Shown piece by piece: positions 12,600 through 23,094 of a DNA stretch of 64,000 bases (within the stretch, counting starts at the first letter, position 1; each line of letters starts with the position of its first letter). The notes under the pieces are model-generated. The model was not told where the DNA came from. It was given only the letters and a program-made list of their open reading frames with translations, and ran no database searches. Source of the DNA: Lunularia cruciata. Its lineage: Eukaryota > Streptophyta > Marchantiopsida > Lunulariales > Lunulariaceae. Location of the stretch: the NCBI GenBank assembly GCA_948567375.1, contig OX419757.1, positions 62,001 to 126,000 of the forward strand, read 5' to 3'. The position numbers were made by a program, and so were the translations under genes.

Positions 12600-15500
12600 C
12601 AATTGCTAGTTGGTGATGTCCTTGTAAGGCTTCAAACTCCTAGATGGCTGTTTTTGCATTTTGGAGATCAAAAAGAGGTTCCTATGTGACATCATGAAGG
12701 GGATACCCTTTCCAAAAGACTTTGTACTCTATATATTGTTGGTGGCCTTGTTGCATGTGGCAACACGTAAAGATACAATCAACTTTGTACTCCTCATGAT
12801 CATCAATAAAGATGGGAAGAGGAGGAGGTTGGACACACAAGGAAAAAGAAGATGGATTAGGGAGAAAGAGTTTCAACTTGGAAATATGAAAGATAGGGTG
12901 GATGCGCATATGACAAGGCAAGGCAAGCTGATAAGCAATAAGAGAAATGATTTGTGTGACCTCAAAGGGTCCTATCTAAGTAGGAGCAAGTTTATGGACT
13001 TGGGTATCAAGTGGGAGGGGTAGCTTACTAGACAAGAGCATGACCTTATCACCAACTTCAAAGGTGAGATTGCGACGATGGTGATCTGCATATTGTTTCT
13101 GACAATTTTGGGCAACAAGAAGGTGAGATTTAGCTTGTTGGAGGGATTGGGATATGGTGATCAAGAGGGTTGAAGTATGAGAGACATGATATGGAGGAAG
13201 AGCAAGAAGGGAATTTGGAACAAGTAGACCTTTGGCCCAAATTGAGGAAGAAAGGAGAAATCCGATGCTTGCATGTTTGGAATTATTATACGCAAACTCC
13301 AGAATTGCAAGATATTCATCTCAATTGGTATGGTGAATGTTGACAAAGGCACAAAGTATATCCTCCAAGGTGAAATTTGCATGTTCAATTTTTCCATCAG
13401 TTTGAGGATGATTGGCCGTGGACAAAGCAAGCTTGGTGTTGAGTATTTGAAAGATTGCTTGCCAAAACTTACTAGTGAATCAAGGATCACAGTTAGAGAT
13501 GAGTACTTGCGGCATCCCATGATGCTTAAGTACAGATCTATTCAAATGTTGGAGCATCCATAGTATCAAAGGTTGGCACCAAATGGATCTACTTACTAAG
13601 TTTATCCGCAAACACCAGGATCATTGTGTGACCTTGCTTTGTTTTGGGTGAGGACATGATGAGATCCAAGCTCACGTGTTCCTATCAAGCAGATGGAATG
13701 GAGAGTGGTTGAAGGAGTCCACTTGGTTTTTGGTTGTAGACCTTGTTGCTTTGGCAGCTCTCACATGATTAGACAAACTCTCAAACATCTTGTGTCATGT
13801 TGGGCCACCACCATTGGCATTGAGGGTACCCAAGGTCTTGACCAAACCCATGTGACCAGCAATTGGTAAGTCATTGGCTTCCTGGAGGTGCAAAAGTTGG
13901 AGATCACACTTGACTAGAAAATAGATCAGGTCCTCATGGAATAGAAGGCCTTCTTTGTATGAGAAGGTGTTGTACTCCTTGTTGCATGCTGCAATACAAC
14001 CTTGTACTATCTGAAAGAAGAGATCTTGCTATAGAGTTCTCTCAAACTTGATTTGGATTGTAGAGTCAACTAATACCATTGTAATTGCTCCCTTGATGAG
14101 AGGAAGAGACTTCAAATCAGGTTTTCACGATAGAGCATCAAGGATGACATAGAACTGACTAGGTTTGTGTTCCAATTTGATGTCAAACAATTATAGTTGT
14201 TCCTCCTATTGATGATGTTGACTCTTCATGTGTTCCAAGTGTAATGTTCGCAACAATGGTTTGTGATTAGTTTGCATGACCACTTTTTTCCCCAAGAGAT
14301 AATGCCTCCATACCTTGGTGGCATAAACTATTGCAAGTTGTTTTTGATCTTGAGCAAAGTAATTCCTTTTTACGGTGTTTAGTCGGCAAGACACAAAGAC
14401 AATGGGATGTAATCCATATATGAATTCTTGTTGTAATATGGCTCCAATGGCAAAGTTAGAAGCATCAAAATCAACCACACAAGGTAGTTGAGGGTCATAT
14501 GGTTGAAGAATGGGTCTTGAAGACACCATATGTTTCAGTTTTTAGAATGCTTCTTTGTGCTTGGTGGTCCATTAAAAGCTCAAGTTCTTCTCGAAGAGGT
14601 CGGTCAATGGTACGGCCATGTGGGCATAATAGTGGATGAACCATTGATAAAAATTGGCCAATCCATTAAATGCTTATACTTTTGTAGCATCCCTTAGAGT
14701 AGGCCAATCAATAATAACCTTGATTTTCTCCTCTTCCATCTTGATTCCTCCAATGAGATCTTGTGAACCAAGAAAGTAACTTCCTTTTGCCAAAAAGCAC
14801 ACTTTGACTTCTTGTAGTAAAACTTCCATTGTCATAGTCATCTTAGGACTTCTTGCACGTGATTCATGTGTTCTACTTCTATCTTACTATAGATTAAGAT
14901 ATCATCCAAGAACACCATCATGTATTGATCCAATAGTCCATCCAACATCTGATGCATCTAATCCATGAAGATTACTAGAGCATTAGTGAGCCCAAAAGGC
15001 AGAACTTTCCATTCAAAATACCCATGCCTTGTGCAAAAGGCAATCTTTTGCACATCTTCCCTATCAATGGGGATTTGCCAATAGTCATTATGAAGATCCA
15101 ACTTGGAGTATTGTGCTCCACTCAATTGATCAAGCAAGTCATCAATTCAAGGTAAGGGATATGCATTCTTCATCATTTGATTATTGAACCCATGGTAATC
15201 AATATAGAAACAAAGTACTCCATCCTTCTTTGAACAAATAGTATTGGTGCTCCCCAAGGAGATGTACTATGTTGTATGAAATCCTTCTCCAACAACTCTG
15301 TAAGTGTTATTCACACCTCCTCCAACTCCTTTGGTGAGAGCTAGATTGGTCTACTCATTGGAGTACTCCTAGGCAATAACTCAATCTTGAAGGGCATACC
15401 ACGACTGGAGAGTAATCCCTTTGGTAGATCATCCAGAAACACATCCACAAACTCCTAAACTATTTGATCAACCATTTCTTGATGAGGCTCTTGACCCTCC

Positions 15501-17110
15501 TTAGATTCTCCTTGTGCAACCGGCTTCATCCATATTGCAAAAATAGATTTATCTTCCTCCAAAGCTTGCTCTATAGCTGCTTCATTGACAAACTTCCCAT
15601 CTAAGGACTCATCTCCTTTCAAAACTTGCTCCTTGGTTGCTTTTTTGACAAACTTCCCATCTTGGGACCCATCTCCCTTAAAAGCTTACTCTATGGTTGC
15701 TTTCTTGACAAACTTCCCATCTTGGGACTGACTATTTTTAGGTGTCTTACTCAGAGGTGCCAAATAACCTAATTAGTAATTTTTACCTTAGCATTGTACT
15801 TGACTTTGTCATTGGTTCCAATCAAATTGAACCTTATAACATTCAAGCCAAGGTAGACCTAGAATAACATCATAGTGTAGAGGTATCACTATAAATCCCA
15901 TACACTCCAAATACTCCTTCTCAATCTTAAAGGTAACAAGATGTAAGGTACGGAATACAAAACCCTTCCTACCATCCACCATCATCAATCTACTTCTAAT
16001 TACTTGTATGATAGTAATATGTAATTCCTTTTCTAATTGCATGGACAAGTAATTTTTTGAACTTCCAAAATCAACCAAAATCCTACAACCATGATAAAAT
16101 TTTATACCTTGCAAGTGAAACAAACTTGCATAGGTTGAGCTTTCAATCCCATTGGAACTAATTAAGTTCCCATTAGGTGCCTTGAAAAATCCTATTGGGA
16201 TTCTTCATTTCCTTGATCTTCTTGCTCCACAAACTCCATCTGGGCTACTTGCCAAGGCCACCCATTCTTGAGCAAACATTCAAGGATGCTATGTCCAATT
16301 TGGCAATAATAGAAACAACCACTATTTTGTCACATTTTTCTCTATCTACAACGTCAAGTGGTCTTTGTTGAATGGCATCAATCTCCATTAGTGCCGGCTT
16401 CTCCACCCGTGCATAGAGTATTGGTAGGTTCTGTGGAGGTCAAGGTCAAGACCAAGTTGTTGCAACTAAGGAATCAAAGCATTGGCCAACCGCATTGCTT
16501 CCTCCAAGTGTTGTGGCTCTTGCATAGCTACTTCTAATTTGGTTTGTGACTTCAAACCCCTCACAAATTGATCCAAAGCTTCACCTTCTAGTATATATGG
16601 AATTTGCATGATGGTGTTTTGGAATTGTGTGATATAACTTCTTACAAAGCCAACATGCTTCAACTCCGTCAAACTATCTCGTGTAGTTTGTGTGGCATTT
16701 ATAGCTTGGAATCAACCAATTATTGCACTCTTGAACTTTGCACATGTCAAGATTGGTGCAACAATTTGCCATTTAACTTGCTTTACTTGAAATCGCCACT
16801 ATAGCTTTGCTACTCCTTCCATTTGATTGGAAGCCAAGAGAATCTATTCTTTTTATCTTGAAGGTTGGTAGCATCAAAAAATCATTTCCAATCAAACACA
16901 AAATTCTTGATTGCAACTAAGAGATTCTTGCCTTTGAAAACCTTGGGTTATGGAAATTGGATTTGGTCTTCTCCTTCTCAAATTGGTACTCTCTTTATGT
17001 GCTTTTCTGGTTAATGATCTTATTCATCCAATAATAGAGCAAGGTGCTCAATTTGTTGTTGTATAACAATGGTAACTTTGGGCATTGCCACCATAGTTAT
17101 TACTCTATCA
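12600..17110 (-). pseudogene. gag-pol of C4 (degenerate)
   Basis: Read from right to left. Gag piece 16466-16672 (VRGLKSQTKLEVAMQEPQ). Aspartic protease 15809-16123 (VDFGSSKN, with Phe at the usual Ser/Thr of the DSG triad; later VILGLPWLE). Three 60-bp linker units at 15555-15735. RT ~14850-15500. RNase H 14206-14529 (VVDFDASNFAIGAILQQEF; QTNHKPLL, where C1 has QTDHKPLL, a likely loss of a catalytic Asp). Integrase pieces 12976-13900. Chromodomain at 12682-12790, EYKVFWKGYPLHD. Stops and frame changes throughout. Open frames on the + strand here (for example 12661-13023) are antisense shadows. Confidence 0.75.
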
Positions 17111-17364
17111 CACCACCCGCAATCTATCAAATTTATTAATACATAGATGCAACAAGTCCATCATTCTCCATAAAATACAATTGGAAGTACCAAGGGTTCC
17201 GTAGATAAGGTGATTATATTCAAAAAATCCTACCCAAAGCGCGAGATGATGAACTGTGTGAAATGATGCTTGGGTAGTACTTGGATGCAAAAATCCCAAT
17301 GATTTGGTGGAAATGGATTTGGTAGTCCATAAATTACATCCATCCATTCCTACTCTAATACCAA

Positions 17365-17769
17365 TGTAAAAAAACAATATCAAGGAGAGAAATAGGAGAA
17401 TGGAAGATCACATTTAGAGTTTCTCACACTTTAGTGTGAGAAACTCTGAATACCTAGCATGAGTTTTGGCTTTGGTATTTATAGGGAGCATACAAGGCCT
17501 TGAGAAGCTTCTCAAGAAGTCTCTTTAAGCCACTTTCTTGGAATGCAAGCCAAGTTAATCAAGAAGCTTCCTTCTAGAAGTCGCTTACTTGGGATGCAAG
17601 CTAAGCTAGTAGGAAGCTTTGAGAAGCTACCTACTTGGGGTGCAAGCTAATATAGCCAAGAAGATTCCCAACAAGCTTCTTAGATACTTCTAAAATATTC
17701 TAGGCTAATTTGTCTTATTTGCTATTTTGTTAGCCATACTAACTTTGTTGCTAAACTCCATATTGTTAT
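17365..17769 (-). repeat. 5' LTR of C4
   Basis: 405 bp, starting TGTAAAAAAAC on the plus strand directly after a degenerate primer-binding site complement (CTCTAATACCA, 17353-17363). It holds the GAAGCTTC array and a perfect 14-bp inverted repeat with a 4-base loop at 17416-17447 that the element's other LTR lacks. Confidence 0.75.
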
Positions 17770-18313
17770 TATAGTTTTGAGACTCCATCCAATGAACTTG
17801 AAGCCAAGAGAATTTAACTCGATTCATCTTGAAGATTTGAAGCTTCAAAATAATATTTGTAATCAAATACAAAATTCTCCAGTACACCCGAGAGGTTCTT
17901 GCCATCAAATATCTTGGACTTCAGAAATCAAATTTGCTCTTCTCCTTCCTAAAATGATGCTCTCTCTACATGCTCTTATCATTGATGTTCTCATTCTTCC
18001 AACAATTAAGTAAGGTGCTTGATTTGTTATTGCATAGCGATGATAAATTTGGGCATTGCCAACATGGCCACTACCGATCAAATTATCTATAATTCTCTAA
18101 GGTAACATGTTGCACCATTCTCCATAAGTTACAATCAGAAGTACTGGAGGTTCATCAACAAGGTGATCATATTTAGAAATTTCTGCCCAAAGCGTGAGAT
18201 AATGAACTACATGAAATGATGTGTAGTATATGGACACAAAAATCCCAATGGTTTAAGGAAATACATTCTGTGGTCCATAAATTCCATCCATCTGATTCTT
18301 GCTTTGATACCAA

Positions 18314-18832
18314 TGTAAAAGACAAAGGAACAAAATAAGAGAATGGAAGATTGGTGTGGAAGATCACATTGGAACTCTTGGATAAAGAGAACTCTAAGCA
18401 TGAATTTGGTTCTATAAGGAATATACAAGGCTCTTGAGAAGCTTCCTAAAAGCTACCTTCCTAAAGTGCAAGCCAAGTTAACCAAGAAGTTTCTCAAAAA
18501 CTTCTTTCTAGAAACCATCTACTTGGCATGCAAATGAAGCTAGTCGGTAAGCTTCCCAAGAAGCTTCCGTTTGGAAGCAACCTACTTGGCATGCAAATGA
18601 AGCTAGTCGGTAAGCTTCCTAAGAAGCTTTTGTATGGAAACAACCTACTTGGCATGCAAGCAAAGCTAACCGAGAAGCTTCTTCTTGGAAATCACCACTT
18701 TACCCAATACTTGGAAGGTATCAAGTAGCTTCCTAGATACTTCTAGAATATTCTTATAATTCTTTGCTAATTTGGCCTATTTGCTACTTCATTAGTCTTG
18801 AGTAACTTGTCTATAAACTTCATATTTTTATA
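18314..18832 (-). repeat. 5' LTR of C3, internally expanded
   Basis: Plus-strand start TGTAAAAGACAAAGG follows a primer-site complement (GCTTTGATACCA, 18301-18312). At ~519 bp it is the longest C LTR here because a ~63-bp block (GGCATGCAAATGAAGCTAGT onward) is tandemly repeated at ~18528-18590 and ~18591-18653, with a further diverged unit to ~18690. Confidence 0.7.
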
Positions 18833-20025
18833 GAATGGAAATAGACATATGCAACTGTACTATCACGCTCTAAAAAAGTTTGTATCAAGCATCATGTAAT
18901 TTTTGTGTGGAAATGCAACAACAACAAGAAAAAAAGTAAGGACATCAAGACCTAGAGAGTCTTGGAGCATAATTGAGGCAAAGAGAAACAAATAGAAATA
19001 AGCAATGGGAAAATTGTAAAAATAGAAAGAAACACTATATATTAAGACAATAATAGATAGGAAGTGGGCAAAGCTTCATGTGTATTGATACATGATTTTG
19101 ATCATAGAAGTGGTGTCACTAAACTAGCCTTTGTCTCTAAGTAGGTGTGGTGGAAATAGTAAACAACATGGTGGAAATAGCAAGTCTCTTATATAAAATG
19201 TTGTTTGACACTAAAATTTTTCCTCACCCTCTACTTTCATCATATATTAACCATATTGATATCTTAAAAAGATTAACGGTAGGTAGTTCTTAACAAGTTC
19301 AAGAAGGCCACATTTAAATTTCCTTTGCTTTTAGTTTCTTGTTTACAAAACTTCATTGTTCTCATCAATTAAAGTACAAGAAATTAATCTTGCCAATTTC
19401 CTGAAAATAGTGAAGGAGGTGACATATGGCAAGATATAAAAGAGGACATTGTTCAATTTGAGTCCAAATTAAGGATAATACTTAATGTATTCATCTCCAT
19501 TGCTTAGCACTTCTTCTTACACCTTTGATAAGTATTATTCAAGAAGAAGTTTGGCTTGTTAGGATTCAATTATACAAGCATCAAAATCGTCATCACTTTA
19601 TATTACTTATTACTTCAAGTGTTTCATTATAATAATTAAGGTGTATTTTTCTTACCAATATATGGGGCACATCTTTTTAGGGTTCTCACACAAGTTTATC
19701 AGTCATAACCACTGAAATTTATTCTTACCATCCTAAATGAAACCAAGTTCATACACTTGATTTATTATGAAGATGTATAACCTTCCGGCTCTCCGAGTGA
19801 ATCCTCGGGCTCTGGAAGACTCTTTGGCCAAAGTTTAAGCAGGCTTGGCAGGCACGTGTATCACACGAAGAAGATAAATTCAAAATATAAATGTAGATCC
19901 GAAGATTGGAAAAATACTGAATTTGTAGCTAAAAATTACGTATTAAGAGTATTTTTCTCTTGAATCAATTTAATAATTTCTTTATATAAAATTTCCCTTT
20001 AATGTTTATCCTCTATAAAGTGAAA
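18833..20025. other. Gene-free stretch
   Basis: No coding domain seen. A GC-richer pocket at ~19775-19870 contains an imperfect inverted repeat (CTTCCGGCTCTCCGAG ... CTCGGGCTCTGGAAG, 19782-19817) whose origin I cannot assign. Confidence 0.5.
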
Positions 20026-20705
20026 TGCAAACATACATTGTAACATAACATACATTGCTATCAACATTGTATTCTATAGAAGCACAATGCACACAAAAGG
20101 AGTATATGAACTCTACAAGTGCCACAATAATCAGTTTAGTTCATACATTCAACTCAAATCAACTCTCAAGTGAAGAAACTACAATCAATTGGTTCTAATT
20201 ACAACATCAAGACACACCCACTCTAGCTAAGGGACTCCAAATGATGTTTGCTACCATAGCCAAGAGCTCAAAGGCTCAACATCAAAGAAGTGAGCTCTTT
20301 GGAACTACACTTTGAAGGTATAACCCTTGGACTTGACTAAGCACTCCAACCCCAATGGCATCATTGATGGCCCATCTACCAATGCAAATGGAGCTCAAAT
20401 AGGTGTGATGAGTAGCCCTAGCAAAAATCTGGTTGTCATTTAGTAGTCTTTGAGAAACTATTGGTATAACTATGATTGCCATGACTAATACTTTAGCATC
20501 CACGCAAACTAGATTTGGTACTATAAATATTGTGATAGTTGTTGTGCATATATACACTGCTACATAATATACATATTTGTCAACACCATACACTACAGAA
20601 ATGCAACTCATATAGAAGTCATACATGAATTCTAAAGTGTCACAATCAACCCCATAGATTGCAATTGGGTCCTTCTAACTCCAAATAGCCATCTACTCCA
20701 AGTAT
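20026..20705 (-). repeat. Family A 3' LTR with adjoining polypurine tract
   Basis: LTR 20026-20644 is the reverse complement of the A LTR, with the ~100-bp terminal box at both ends (20026-20125 and ~20520-20644). The 60 bases to its right match the internal sequence just before the A1 3' LTR (GGAGTTAGAGGGACC block near 3276), so this is the 3' end of a minus-strand A element whose body is lost beyond ~20705. Confidence 0.7.
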
Positions 20706-20734
20706 AGAACATGCCCTATGGAGAGCAAAGATCA

Positions 20735-20892
20735 AGATGCCAAGTGCTTTCAATCCCCATAAATAGCTCAATACTTGGAAAATATCAAGAAGTTTACTAT
20801 ATACTTCTAGAACTTTCTTAGATTGCTTGGCTAATTTGGCTTATTTTTAACTTATTAGTATCTATTAAATTTTTTATCTCCATATTGTTACA
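20735..20892 (-). repeat. Fragment of a family C LTR
   Basis: Plus-strand sequence from TTGGCTAATTTGGC through CATATTGTTACA, followed by TATTCCCC at 20893-20900. This is the 5' part of a C LTR plus the complement of its polypurine tract; the rest of the LTR and element is missing. Confidence 0.65.
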
Positions 20893-21159
20893 TATTCCCC
20901 ACCATATATTATTTATTTATAATTAAAAACTAAAACTAAAAATATTTTTAGTTCATTTAAGCAAACAATATTTACTCAATTGTTAGAACTTGAAATTATA
21001 CTTTTGCATATACCTTTAAATAAATGTTAAAATGGAGATTATTCTTTAATTGAAATAAAAAAATAAAAAATATCTTTAATTAGATATTCATAGTAATGAT
21101 ATCTAATGATATCTAAATCTATAATACTGGATTTTTCTTTTCTTTTCTTAAACAGATCT

Positions 21160-21385
21160 TCTGGTTGTTGTTTCCCCCTGTATTATAAGTTAAACTTATT
21201 ATATTCCATTGGAGGTTCCCTGCATCAGTATAGCGCCAGTCGTTTCAATCATATTCATTAGATTTTACATAACAGGTTGTCCCGTTTTAGTTTCCCCCTT
21301 GCAATATAACTCAAGCTTATCATATTTCCCTGGAGGTTTTGTGCATTGGTTTAGCTTGTCGTTTTTGGTTACATTCGGGATGCTC
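21160..21385. repeat. Tandem duplication, ~120-bp period
   Basis: Two diverged copies. TTTCCCCCT starts at 21171 and again at 21291; each is followed by a TATAA-C-C/TTATCATAT-like block and by TGGAGGTT, and ends with ..GTCGTTT-..-ACATTC-like sequence. It lies ~1.7 kb upstream of the permease coding region. Confidence 0.6.
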
Positions 21386-21509
21386 CAAGTAGCTAGATTC
21401 CAGCTGTGTAAACATTCCATATTTCTATTCTTTGTCCTCATTATTTACTGTATGTGTGATATAGAAACCATTGAAGGACATGTACACAATTGTTCCAAAC
21501 GGCTATTTT

Positions 21510-23055
21510 AGTCCCTGTTTGCTTTGTCCACTTCTCAAAATACCCAATCGCTCATACAAAACCGCACTGAACTGCGCCTCTTGACTTGTCCCCGTCTCAA
21601 CTTTAAATCTTCTGCCAACCGCTAGGAAGTAACTAAGATGAAACCAAGACTGCATGTATACTGGTGCATGCAAGAGCTCATGTATCAGAATATATGCACT
21701 CTGGCGTGTATACCTGCAAGACTGCACTAAATTCACAAATTAATAGGCCGCACATTTCCCGTTTGAATTCCAACCGTTAGTATTGAGCAGGATTTCATGA
21801 CGTACCTGAAGAAACTTTTCGACAAACTCCTCACGGATTGACAGTCTGCTGTGCATCCCTCTCCAGAGGCTTCTGAAAACGACATACGAGAAGCTTTCAT
21901 TCCTGCGTATGCAAAGACATATTTTCCCCGAAAGTTTGTAGGAAATGGAAAGCTGCATCCGGGTAATTGAGGACCTAATGTTTGCGCCGATCGCCTCCCT
22001 TGCAAAAGGTGGATAGATGCCCCCGATTCTAAAGCTTGTCCTAACTTGCCCCAAATATCACACGCAGCAGAAGCCATGCGGAGGACGTACATATGTGGGT
22101 GATCGCCACATATGACTATGATGACTATCGCTTCGGCTGCTCGCATGAGTTGCAGCCGAGCCGAGCCCATGAGCGTGGATGAGTTCTAAGGCTGCTCACA
22201 TGAGTCGCAGCATAAGCGTGGAAAAACTTATGAAGCAGGTCCTCCTCGGGAGACTGTGAAAAGTCTTTTGGTGGGTGAAATGCAAGTGGAGTGTTTGATT
22301 TCCAGACATCGTGTAATCCTGTCTGCTTAGTCCACATCTCAGCTTTAATTCCCAATCGCTCAGACAAAACCGCACTGAACTGCACCTCTTGTCTACGTCT
22401 AAACTTTAATCTTCTGCCAACCATTAGGAAATAACTGAGGGTGAAACCACGAGTGCAAGAGTGCATGTATACGGGTGCATCCAAGGGTGCACGTACCAGA
22501 ATATATGCACTCTAGCTGTACCTGCAAGTCTGCACTAAATTAACAACTTAATAGGCCGCCCATTTCCCGTTTGAATTCCACCATTTAGTTAATGAGCAGG
22601 ATTTCATGAGTACCTGAAGAAACTATTCGGCAAATTGAAGACGCTGCTGTGCATCCCTATTCAGAGGTTTCTGGAAACAACATACTAGAAGCTTTCATTC
22701 CTTCGTATGCAAAAACAAATTTTCCTCGAAAGTTTGTAGGAAATGGTAAGCTGGATCCGGGTAATTAAGGACCTAATGTTTAGCCGATCGCCTCCATTGC
22801 AAATAGGTGGATACATGCTCCCGATTCTAACGTTTGTCTTAACTCTCCCCAAATGTTGCAGAAGCCATGTGGAGGAGGACGTACGTACGTGGATGATCGC
22901 CACATATGACTATCGGCTCGGCTGCTCGCATGAGTTGCAGCCGAGCCGAGCCCATGAGCATGGAGAACTTATAAGGCTGCTGACATGAAATGAGTCGCAG
23001 CATAAGCTTGGAAAACTTATAAAGCAGGTCCTCCTCGGGAGACTGTGACACTGAT
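21510..23055. repeat. Tandem duplication of ~800 bp upstream of the permease gene
   Basis: Shared landmarks in order: ACCGCACTGA (21561; 22369), GGACCTAATG (21971; 22769), CCTCCTCGGG (22241; 23030). Offsets are 808, 798 and 789, so small deletions have accumulated. The right copy ends ~40 bp before the permease ATG; the left copy is not followed by a coding exon. Minus-strand open frames inside (for example 21733-22170) are not preserved between the two copies, so I do not call them genes. Each copy has a GGCTGC...GCAGCC inverted repeat. Probably duplicated promoter and 5' leader. Confidence 0.75.
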
Positions 23056-23094
23056 TCGGAGACATTGAGTAATCTCGAATCTCGAATCTCGAAA

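Larger units (their letters stand above)
12196..17769 (-). mobile_element. Family C element C4, nested in C3
   Basis: A full-length element of 5574 bp, similar in size to C1 (5638 bp). It is flanked by CATAG (12191-12195) and TATAG (17770-17774), a 5-bp target duplication with one mismatch, placed in the gag of C3. LTRs are at both ends, the primer site beside the right LTR (minus-strand 5' side) and a TATTCCCC polypurine complement beside the left one. Coding order on the minus strand is gag, protease, RT, RNase H, integrase, chromodomain. Confidence 0.85.
10385..18832 (-). mobile_element. Family C element C3 (host of nested C4), 3' truncated
   Basis: Two separated parts join into one element when C4 is removed: 10385-12195 (RT, protease, gag) and 17770-18832 (gag start, primer site, 5' LTR). 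The join restores the gag sequence seen continuously at 40905-40955 in C1. RNase H, integrase and 3' LTR are missing; homology stops at ~10385 next to an A LTR. RT at 10409-10666 reads GHFEWRVLLFGLINA and the catalytic LDDILI. The protease region is at ~11250-11520 and the gag zinc-knuckle region near 11690-11750. Confidence 0.75.

Noticed and set aside
12661-13023. 120-codon + strand open frame
   Set aside because: Antisense to the integrase/chromodomain part of C4, whose minus-strand translation shows clear motifs.
19782-19817. GC-rich imperfect inverted repeat
   Set aside because: Arms mismatch in the middle and no terminator, promoter or element context supports a function.
21733-22170. 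145-codon minus-strand open frame in the upstream duplication
   Set aside because: The matching region of the second copy (~22550-22980) does not keep the frame, so it is not under coding constraint.
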